From a virus, in IMG/VR virus record IMGVR_UViG_3300037193_001942, positions 1-33,767 of that record: DNA of 33,767 nt; one strand, written 5' to 3'. How positions within the stretch are numbered: the first letter of the stretch is position 1; each line of letters starts with the position of its first letter. The notes beneath the pieces were generated by a model. That model worked only from the letters and a program-made list of their open reading frames with translations. It had not been told where the DNA came from and searched no databases. This document shows positions 28,141 through 33,767 of the stretch, one piece after another. The translations under genes and the position numbers were made by a program.

Positions 28141-28700
28141 TACGCAAGCGCCTCCGGCCGACTCCGACATCCGCCGAGCTGGCCAAGCTGTACGCCGCGC
28201 CACACGACCACCTTCAGTTCGACGACCACGTGTACCGGGTCGATGTCTCCTCGGCCATGGCTCATCACCTGCTCCCGCCGGGCGGGACCGTCGCAGACCT
28301 GTCCTGCGGCAACGCACTGATCGCTCGCCGCCTGCAGGCCTCCCATGGCGCCAGGATGGTTCTCGGCGACTACGCGCCCGGCTACCAGCACACCGGGCCG
28401 ATCGAGCAGACCATCGAGGCGATCGAGCCGGTTGACCTGTTCATCTGCTCAGAGACGATCGAGCACCTCGACGACCCGGACGCCGTCCTGGCGAAGATTC
28501 GCCGCAAGACGGCGCGGCTGCTGCTGTCCACCCCGGACGGCGAGACCGACGACAGCAACCCCGAGCATGTATGGGGCTGGGACGCCGAGGCGGTCGAGAA
28601 GATGCTGCGCGAGGCCGGGTTCATCCCGGACGTGCACACCACCGTCGATCTGCGCCCGGCGGGCGGCGTCTACGCGTTCCAGATCTGGGCGTGCCGATGA
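28137..28700 (+). CDS. SAM-dependent class I methyltransferase
   Basis: 187 residues from ATG 28137 (ATGA overlap). The Rossmann-fold SAM site is visible: VADLSCGNALIARRL (motif I, 52-66; the usual DxGxG is DLSCG), acid D78 in VLGDYAPG, and DLFICSETIEHLDDP (100-114), the UbiE/Coq5-type motif. The product methylates a small molecule or sugar more likely than DNA, as there is no target-recognition domain or DPPY motif. It probably completes a methylated sugar in this cassette. Confidence 0.82.
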   Translation: MIRKRLRPTPTSAELAKLYAAPHDHLQFDDHVYRVDVSSAMAHHLLPPGGTVADLSCGNALIARRLQASHGARMVLGDYAPGYQHTGPIEQTIEAIEPVDLFICSETIEHLDDPDAVLAKIRRKTARLLLSTPDGETDDSNPEHVWGWDAEAVEKMLREAGFIPDVHTTVDLRPAGGVYAFQIWACR

Positions 28701-29599
28701 AGGCCTTCGTCACCGGCTCGGCCGGTTTCGTCGGGCGGCACGTGGTTGCCGAGCTTCAGCGGCGCGGCTGGAACGTGATGCTCTGCGACGTCGCATACCC
28801 GGGCGGCCTCGGGCTCCCCCCGAAGGACGCACTCGAAGCGTTCCGGGTCATCGACGACATCCGGTTCGACCTGGTCGTGCACGCCGCCGCCTCGTCGCCG
28901 CATCGGGCCGCGATCGACGGCGAGCCGCAGCACTTCGCCCGCAACCTGCAGCTCGACAGCGCGATGTTCGACTGGGCGGTGCGTACCGACCAGGGCCGGG
29001 TGCTCTACCTGTCGTCGAGCGCCGCCTACCCGATCGACCTGCAAGACGACCACGCGACCGCGCGCCACCTGCGGGAGGACGACATCCGCTGGAATGGCCG
29101 CCGGAACCTCGGCAACCCGGACGCGGTCTACGGCTGGGCGAAACTGACCGGCGAGATGCTCGCCGAGCAGGCGCGCCAGGCCGGGCTGCCGGTCACCGTG
29201 GTCCGGCCCTTCTCCGGCTACGGGGAGGATCAGACGGAGAGCTTCCCGTTCCGGGCGCTCGTCGAGCGGGCACGCCGGCGCGAGGACCCGTTCGTGATCT
29301 GGGGCGACGGCAACCAGGTCCGCGACTGGATCCACATCGACGACGTGGTGGCCGGGATGCTCGCGGTCGCCGAGTCCGGCACCGACGAGCCGGTGAACCT
29401 GTGCACCGGCGTCGGCACGTCGATGCGCGAGCTGGCCGAGCTGGCGTGCGCGGTGGCCGGCCACGCGCCGCGTTTCGAGTTCCTCGCCGACAAACCCGCG
29501 GGCGTCGCCTACCGGGTTGGCGACCCGGCGCGGTTCCGCCAGCACTGCAAGCCGACGGTGACGCTCGCCGAGGGCGTCGAGCGCGCCCTGAAGTCCTGA
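28697..29599 (+). CDS. NAD-dependent nucleotide-sugar epimerase/dehydratase
   Basis: 300 residues from ATG 28697 (ATGA overlap). Extended SDR: GSAGFVG (7-13) is the GxxGxxG NAD site, LVVHAAAS is the conserved strand, LSSSAAY carries the catalytic Ser, and YGWAK (145-149) is the YxxxK catalytic pair; VRPFSGYGEDQ and RDWIHIDDVV are classic GalE/RmlB-type motifs. It converts an NDP-sugar (epimerisation, dehydration or reduction; substrate unknown). Adjacent GTs and methyltransferase suggest it prepares the donor sugar. Confidence 0.9.
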   Translation: MKAFVTGSAGFVGRHVVAELQRRGWNVMLCDVAYPGGLGLPPKDALEAFRVIDDIRFDLVVHAAASSPHRAAIDGEPQHFARNLQLDSAMFDWAVRTDQGRVLYLSSSAAYPIDLQDDHATARHLREDDIRWNGRRNLGNPDAVYGWAKLTGEMLAEQARQAGLPVTVVRPFSGYGEDQTESFPFRALVERARRREDPFVIWGDGNQVRDWIHIDDVVAGMLAVAESGTDEPVNLCTGVGTSMRELAELACAVAGHAPRFEFLADKPAGVAYRVGDPARFRQHCKPTVTLAEGVERALKS

Positions 29600-29615
29600 C
29601 GAGGAGGGCCGCGCC

Positions 29616-30152
29616 GTGGTTCAGTACGCGACCGCCGCCGAACTGGCCGGGTATCTCCAGCAGGACGTGGACACCTACACCGCGAACCAGGTCCTCACGC
29701 TGGCGTCCGGCCAGTTCTCGCAGGCCGCGTGCACCTGGTTCGAGCCTGTCGAAGTCACCTGGACGACGACCGGCACCATCGGCTCGTCGATCAGGCTGCC
29801 GTTCCGCCCGGTCACCGCAGTCTCCGAGGTCCGGGTCAACGGCGCCGTCGTGACCGGCTGGACGCTCGTCAAGGGCAAGCTGTGGCGGGCGGCCGGGTTC
29901 GGTAGTTCATGCAAGGTCCCTCCGGACGTGGTCGAGATCGACCTGACGCACGGCGAGACCGCAGTGCCCGACGACGTGAAGGCCGTGATCCTCGAAACCG
30001 GCGCCGCAGCCTACTCGGTGCCCGTCGGCGCGGTGATCGGCGAGTCGATCGACGACTACCAGGTGCGCTACGCGGCCACGGGCGGCGGCGTCCAGCTGAC
30101 CACGGCGGCACGCGAGCTCGCGCAGCAGTACCGCGGCACCTTCGCCGCATGA
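29616..30152 (+). CDS. Head-tail connector / adaptor protein
   Basis: 178 residues from GTG 29616, with GAGGAGGG upstream. YATAAELAGYLQQDVDTYTA is the opening helix of gp6/gp15-type adaptors; the middle is beta-rich (VTAVSEVRVNGAVVTGWTLV) and the C-terminal DDVKAVILETGAAAYSVPVG helix leads to the typical LTTAARELAQQY end. It attaches to the portal ring. It is separated from the capsid gene by the sugar cassette. Confidence 0.78.
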   Translation: MVQYATAAELAGYLQQDVDTYTANQVLTLASGQFSQAACTWFEPVEVTWTTTGTIGSSIRLPFRPVTAVSEVRVNGAVVTGWTLVKGKLWRAAGFGSSCKVPPDVVEIDLTHGETAVPDDVKAVILETGAAAYSVPVGAVIGESIDDYQVRYAATGGGVQLTTAARELAQQYRGTFAA

Positions 30153-30181
30153 CATTTGACCAGAACCAGGAGGGCTCGCCC

Positions 30182-30772
30182 GTGGGCATCGACTACGCCG
30201 CCGGCACCACGCACTGGCGCGTCGAGCGCTGGGACGCCGACCAGACGCGCTGGGCAATGCAGAAGCTCGGCGTCATCGACCACGGGCGCAGCATCTCCAT
30301 CCCGCCCGTGATCTTCGCCCAGCTCGGCGTGCGGCCGTACGAGGTCACCGAGCTGCTCGGCAACCTGATCACCAACGCCGGCTGGACCAGGTTGATGAAC
30401 CTGCTCACCGCCCAGGGCGGCACGCAGGCGCTCACCGCGACCGCGGTCCGGATCGGCGTCGGCAACAGCAACACGGCCGAGGCGTACACGGACACCGACC
30501 TGGCGGCGTCCGCGGGTGCGAGCAACCGCTACTTCCAGCCGGTGAGCGGCGCCGGCACGCTCGGCACCCGCACCCTGGCGTTCGCGGCGACGTTCGGCAC
30601 CGGCGACGGGAATTTTTCTTGGAATGAATTTGGCATCGACGTCGGCACTCCGACGGTGAGCGGTGGCACCACGGTCAACGCGCTGTTGTTCAACCGCAAG
30701 GCGGGCATCGCACAGGGCACGAAGGCCAGCGGGCAGACCTGGACTGCTACCGCCACGATCACGTTCAGCTGA
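30182..30772 (+). CDS. Phage virion-associated protein, tail/decoration type
   Basis: 196 residues from GTG 30182, chosen because AGGAGG lies 8 nt upstream; ATG 30149 overlapping the preceding stop is a possible longer start. Features: LGNLITNAGWTRLMNLLTAQ, VRIGVGNSNTAEAYTD and GDGNFSWNEFGID, a beta-rich module seen in many phage tail and baseplate hypotheticals. Codons for the NFSWNEFG stretch are unusually AT-rich (30611-30633). It lies between connector genes and may be a surface protein. Confidence 0.72.
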   Translation: MGIDYAAGTTHWRVERWDADQTRWAMQKLGVIDHGRSISIPPVIFAQLGVRPYEVTELLGNLITNAGWTRLMNLLTAQGGTQALTATAVRIGVGNSNTAEAYTDTDLAASAGASNRYFQPVSGAGTLGTRTLAFAATFGTGDGNFSWNEFGIDVGTPTVSGGTTVNALLFNRKAGIAQGTKASGQTWTATATITFS

Positions 30773-30787
30773 TCCGGAGGTCTCGCC

Positions 30788-31711
30788 GTGGCGAACCTCT
30801 TCACCTCGCAGACGCCGAGCAGCACCGACAACTCCGACGGAACGCCGGGGATCACGTTCGCCGTGACCGTGACGTTCGCCGTCGATGGCCAGGTGACCGG
30901 TGTCCGCTTCTACTCGACGACCACGGTCAGCGGGACGTACACCGGGGCGCTCTGGGCGGTCAACTCGTCCGACCCCGGCACCGGCACGGCGCTGGCCACC
31001 AAGACCATGGGCGCCGCTCCGAGCGCCGGTGCCTGGAACACGATCACGTTCGACACCCCGGTCTCGGTCACCGCGGGGGTCGCGTACCGGGCCGGGGTCT
31101 TCAGTGGCGCTGGGCGATACGTGGCCACGCTCTCATTCTTCGGCAGCGCACTGACCAACGGCGACATCACGGCGCCGGCGCACAACGGCTCGGCTGGCGG
31201 CTTCACGGTCAGCCAGGGGACGTTCCGCATCGACGCGAGCCTCGGCTACCCGAATAGTCCCGGCTCCGGCCAGACCAACTACTTCGCCGACGTCGAGTTC
31301 ACCGCGGGCGGTACGCAGATCAGCGTCTCCGACGCCGGGTCCGCAGCCGAATCCCTCGCGGTCGCGGTCGCGGCGGCGCTCGCCGAATCGGGCTCCGGCG
31401 CAGACTCCCCGACGTCGGCCGCAGCCGCGCCGCTCGGCGACTCGGCCTCCTCGGCGGAGGCGCTCGCGCCTGTCGCCGCGCTCGCGCTCGGTGACGCCGG
31501 CTCGGCCGACCAGGCGCTCGCAGTGGTCGCGGCCGTCGGGCTGACCGAGTCCGGTGCCGCCGCAGACGCGGGGGATGCCGACGATGGCACCAACGTGCCG
31601 AAGTCGTTCGGCGACACCGGCGCCGCGTCGGAGCGCCTGCGCACCACCACGGTCCGGCCGAACACCGGTATTACGACTAGGCCGTTCACCGGAATCACGT
31701 TCCGGCCCTGA
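30788..31711 (+). CDS. DUF4082 protein with C-terminal tandem repeats
   Basis: 307 residues from GTG 30788 with GGAGG upstream. Residues 1-170 form a DUF4082 domain (VTFAVDGQVTGVRFYST then TYTGALWAV, WNTITFDTPVSVTAGVAYRA), a beta-sandwich found in surface-exposed carbohydrate-related proteins. Residues 178-275 carry about five 18-19 residue Ala/Ser/Gly-rich repeats (consensus DAGSAAEALAVVAALAL-like). The end repeats RPNTGITTRPFTGITFRP, two RPxTGIT units. It probably protrudes from the virion, as a decoration or receptor-binding module. Confidence 0.8.
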   Translation: MANLFTSQTPSSTDNSDGTPGITFAVTVTFAVDGQVTGVRFYSTTTVSGTYTGALWAVNSSDPGTGTALATKTMGAAPSAGAWNTITFDTPVSVTAGVAYRAGVFSGAGRYVATLSFFGSALTNGDITAPAHNGSAGGFTVSQGTFRIDASLGYPNSPGSGQTNYFADVEFTAGGTQISVSDAGSAAESLAVAVAAALAESGSGADSPTSAAAAPLGDSASSAEALAPVAALALGDAGSADQALAVVAAVGLTESGAAADAGDADDGTNVPKSFGDTGAASERLRTTTVRPNTGITTRPFTGITFRP

Positions 31712-31720
31712 GGGGGTGCG

Positions 31721-32116
31721 ATGTCCCGCGAGTCCGTGCTTGCCCGTGGTCGCGCCGCCGCTGAGGCCGGAATGGTGGACGCCTGCACGATCCGGCGCTC
31801 CGTCGGCGAGGCCACCGACCCGGTCAGTGGCGTCGTCACCCCCATCTGGCAGCAGCTCTACGCCGGCAAGTGCCGGGTGCAGCAGAAGTCGATCCAGGCC
31901 GAGGATGAGGACGCCGGCGAGGCCCGGCTGCTCATGGTCCGACTGGAGGTGCAGCTGCCCATGTCGGTAACCGACCTGGAGCCGGACGACCAGGTGCTCA
32001 TCACCGCGTCCGCGTCCGACCTGGATCTCCCGGGCCGGGTCTTCTGGATTGCCGACCTGTTCCACAAGACCCACGCGACCGCGCGCCGGATCGGCGTCAT
32101 CGAGCGCACCAGCTGA
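31721..32116 (+). CDS. Head-tail stopper-like protein (DUF6093-type)
   Basis: 131 residues from ATG 31721 (GAGGGGG upstream). The N-terminal helix (RGRAAAEAGMVDACTIRRSV) is followed by a compact beta-barrel (AGKCRVQQKSIQAEDEDAGE, RLEVQLPMSVTDLEPDDQVL), characteristic of DUF6093 and phage head closure proteins between adaptor and tail-completion genes. It seals the portal after packaging. Confidence 0.72.
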   Translation: MSRESVLARGRAAAEAGMVDACTIRRSVGEATDPVSGVVTPIWQQLYAGKCRVQQKSIQAEDEDAGEARLLMVRLEVQLPMSVTDLEPDDQVLITASASDLDLPGRVFWIADLFHKTHATARRIGVIERTS

Positions 32117-32126
32117 GGAGGTGGCC

Positions 32127-32540
32127 GTGGACCGGATCATCGTGGACGCCAGCGACCTGAGCCGCCTGGCCGCCGCCATCGACGAGTCCGCCGCGACCGC
32201 GCAGCGCGACATCCGGCCCGTCGTCCAGCGCGGCGCCCTGAACATCAAACGGGGCGCTCAGAAGCGGGTCGCCGGGATCAAGAGCGCCCCGAACTACGGC
32301 CGGACCATCACCTACGACTCCCACGAGACGCCTGCGGGGAGCTGGGCGGAGATCGGCCCGGAGACCAGCAAGCAGGTCGGCGGCGGCGTCCGCCGCACGC
32401 CCGGCAACCTGGGCTGGCTGTTCGAGGACGGCACGCCCACCTCGGCGCCGATCCCGCACATGCGCCCCGCCCTTGAGGAAGAGGCGCCGCGGTTTGAGCG
32501 GGCGCTGGAGGCGGTCGTCGAGAAGGCGCTCGACCTGTGA
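32127..32540 (+). CDS. Tail-completion / HK97 gp10-like protein
   Basis: 137 residues from GTG 32127 with GAGGAGG upstream. It begins IIVDASDLSRLAAAIDESAA, followed by RPVVQRGALNIKRGAQKRV, and ends WLFEDGTPTSAPIPHMRPAL, the gp10-family pattern (GTxxxxPxPFxRPA). It joins the head-tail neck. Its stop overlaps the next start (GTGA). Confidence 0.83.
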   Translation: MDRIIVDASDLSRLAAAIDESAATAQRDIRPVVQRGALNIKRGAQKRVAGIKSAPNYGRTITYDSHETPAGSWAEIGPETSKQVGGGVRRTPGNLGWLFEDGTPTSAPIPHMRPALEEEAPRFERALEAVVEKALDL

Positions 32541-32932
32541 TCGCCGAGCACTCGGCGCCGATCCTGGCCGCGCTCACGTCGCCGCCGACGGGGATGCGGA
32601 TGTTCGACGGCCCGGTCACGGCGAACACCACGCCGCCGTACTTCGTCGTCTACATCTCTGTGGTCACGCCTGAGGCGGTCGGTCTGGAGGCGTCCGCGGA
32701 CCTGGTCGAGACGACGGCCCGGGTGCACTCGGTCGGCGCCAGCGCGACCGCGACCCGGATCGTCGCCGACTGGGTGTACGCGGCGCTGGCCGGCGTGCGG
32801 CCGGTGGTGGCGGGCCGGGACTGCCAGCGGATACGGCTGATCGACGGGCGCCCGCTGGACGTCAACGAGGAGACCGGTCAGCGGGTGCTGAACCAGGTGG
32901 ATGTCTACCGGTACACGAGCGTTCCGGGTTAG
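32537..32932 (+). CDS. Tail terminator-like protein
   Basis: 131 residues from GTG 32537 (overlap). Pattern PPYFVVYISVVTPEAVGLEA, followed by ATRIVADWVYAALAGVRPVV and VDVYRYTSVPG, matches gpU/Gp17-like tail terminators of actinophages, which cap the tail tube. Position after gp10-like and before the tail genes agrees. The stop (TAG) shares bases with the convergent gene on the minus strand. Confidence 0.7.
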   Translation: MIAEHSAPILAALTSPPTGMRMFDGPVTANTTPPYFVVYISVVTPEAVGLEASADLVETTARVHSVGASATATRIVADWVYAALAGVRPVVAGRDCQRIRLIDGRPLDVNEETGQRVLNQVDVYRYTSVPG

Positions 32933-33297
32933 CGGCGGGCTACGCCGACGATCGCGCTGGTCAGGATGAGCAGCACGACGCCGACGACCCAGCCGAGCGC
33001 GGTGCCGGTGACGACGTTGATGAACAGCGCGGCTAGCACCGAGTACAGGATCCGGTTGCCGAGGGGGTTCAGGCTCCAGTCCCACCGCCGCCGCTTCGGC
33101 TTCTCGGTAGTTGCGGTCGCCTCTTCGATGACGCGATCGACGTAGTCCTCGGCCACGCCGTAGCGGGCGGCTATCTGCGGGACCGGCGTCCCGCCCACGA
33201 ATTCGCTGATCATCTGCTCGTCCCGGGTCATGGCCGCCAGGGTACGGCCCGCGCGCACGAGATCACCTTCCGTCATTCGGCGGACTGTCCGCATCAT
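32929..33297 (-). CDS. Reverse-strand HTH plus membrane protein (moron)
   Basis: Up to 122 residues; alternative ATG at 33276 gives 115. Residues 28-62 (ISEFVGGTPVPQIAARYGVA, EDYVDRVIEE) look like a homeodomain-like helix-turn-helix, then a basic linker (EKPKRRRWDWS) and two transmembrane helices (ILYSVLAALFINVVTGTALG; VVGVVLLILTSAIVGVARR). It is the only minus-strand gene inside the late operon, typical of moron genes that are expressed in lysogens. Possible roles: superinfection exclusion or host-fitness factor; not shown by sequence. No clear ribosome site. Confidence 0.78.
   Translation of the reverse strand: MMRTVRRMTEGDLVRAGRTLAAMTRDEQMISEFVGGTPVPQIAARYGVAEDYVDRVIEEATATTEKPKRRRWDWSLNPLGNRILYSVLAALFINVVTGTALGWVVGVVLLILTSAIVGVARR
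33280..33292. promoter_or_regulatory. 13-bp palindrome at the start of the reverse-strand gene
   Basis: GCGGAC-T-GTCCGC, a perfect dyad. If translation begins at ATG 33276, it sits directly upstream of the start and could be an operator for the HTH protein itself; if it begins at 33297 the palindrome is within codons 2-6. Confidence 0.4.
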
Positions 33298-33317
33298 CTG
33301 ATAAGGGGGTGCGCCGC

Positions 33318-33653
33318 ATGGCGCTGCTCACCGCCGTGTCCGTCACTTCGGCGGCCACGACCGTAACCGCGGCGGCGATGTCCACCTCGGACACCATCGC
33401 TTCCGCCGACGTCGGCGTCAACGGCGCCCTGCTCCAGGTCCTGAACGGCGGTGGCTCGTCGATCAACGTGACACTGGCCGACCCTGGCACTACAGGCGTG
33501 GGTAACGCCGGGACAACCACACCGCAGGCCGTGGCCAACGGCGCCGACCGCTGGTTCCGTATCTCGCCGGCGCACGTCAACCAGACGACCGGCGTGGCCA
33601 CCGTGACGCTGTCGAGCGCGACCAGCGTCACCTACAAGCTGATCCGCTGCTGA
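33318..33653 (+). CDS. Hypothetical virion-region protein
   Basis: 111 residues from ATG 33318 with AAGGGGG 8 nt upstream (GTG 33309 is too close to that site). Thr/Ala/Ser/Gly-rich beta-strand sequence (VTSAATTVTAAAMSTSDTIA; INVTLADPGTTGVGNAGTTT; VATVTLSSATSVTYKLIRC) resembles small beta-sandwich decoration or tail proteins. TGA overlaps the next ATG (TGATG). No family named. Confidence 0.65.
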   Translation: MALLTAVSVTSAATTVTAAAMSTSDTIASADVGVNGALLQVLNGGGSSINVTLADPGTTGVGNAGTTTPQAVANGADRWFRISPAHVNQTTGVATVTLSSATSVTYKLIRC

Positions 33654-33767
33654 TGGCCGGGCAGACGTACTGGCTCGCCGATCCGGACGGCAACCTCGCG
33701 CCGGCCGAGAGCGTCGCCGAACGCGACCGTCTCGCCGGGATCGGCTGGACCGTCGCCGACATCCAGC
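33653..33767 (+). CDS. Start of a gene running off the right edge
   Basis: ATG 33653 overlaps the previous stop by one base. The 38 visible residues read MAGQTYWLADPDGNLAPAES and continue in frame to the edge. Likely a tail-region protein by context. It cannot be identified from this fragment. Confidence 0.6.
   Translation, partial: MAGQTYWLADPDGNLAPAESVAERDRLAGIGWTVADIQ

Noticed and set aside
31133-32248. 371-residue open frame on the minus strand
   Set aside because: Antisense to the DUF4082 and connector genes; no motif or ribosome site.

Overview
The window is a large part of a temperate, tailed (siphovirus-type) bacteriophage or prophage of a high-GC actinomycete. The DNA is very GC-rich (roughly 70% by eye). 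GTG starts are as common as ATG, most genes overlap by 1-4 nt (ATGA, GTGA, TGATG), and several families are typical of actinobacteria and their phages (DUF6221, the FDxHR zinc protein, many small Cys-rich proteins). Genus and species cannot be fixed from the sequence. No rRNA, tRNA, CRISPR array or insertion sequence was seen.

Layout. (1) 1-2617, lysogeny region: an excisionase-like MerR/AlpA protein, a small unknown gene, a strong bidirectional terminator, a tyrosine integrase translationally coupled to a 76-residue unknown protein, and a Cro/C1-type HTH repressor, mostly on the minus strand. (2) 2509-2645, the genetic switch: four copies of an operator close to ACCCGCTGAGCGGGT lie between the repressor and a divergent Cro-like gene. 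The two HTH proteins have nearly identical recognition helices, and the Cro-like gene appears to be leaderless. (3) 2618-18728, a continuous early operon of about 40 mostly tiny genes on the plus strand. It holds a PD-(D/E)XK nuclease-like protein, a YqaJ exonuclease / RecT annealase pair with an unknown gene between them, an ArsR-type regulator, a run of small Cys-rich proteins, a sigma-region-4-like regulator, a winged-helix replication initiator whose own gene contains iterons (a lambda-O-like origin), and an HNH endonuclease. (4) 18729-20123, the early/late boundary: hairpins, two more HNH genes and a terminase-proximal region with six GGGTGA/TCACCC motifs, a candidate cos/packaging site and late promoter. 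(5) 20124-33767, the late operon: terminase small and large subunits, portal, HK97-type prohead protease, major capsid protein, three strong hairpins, then a four-gene sugar cassette (two glycosyltransferase-like proteins, a SAM methyltransferase, an NAD-dependent epimerase). Head-tail connector genes follow, interrupted by a tail-like protein and a DUF4082 repeat protein, then the tail-completion genes. One reverse-strand gene encoding an HTH plus membrane protein (32929-33297) sits as a moron between tail genes. Major tail protein, tape measure, tail tip and lysis genes lie beyond the right edge.

How it fits together. Repressor and Cro-like protein compete for the operator array and so control the early operon. 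The early operon supplies initiator, recombination proteins and a candidate late activator. The late operon packages DNA (HNH plus terminase) and builds an HK97-fold head, which the sugar cassette probably decorates. The most interesting parts are the intragenic iteron origin, the repressor/operator system (with a possible integration-dependent immunity layout), the capsid-linked glycan cassette, the GGGTGA motif cluster upstream of terminase and the reverse-strand HTH-membrane gene.
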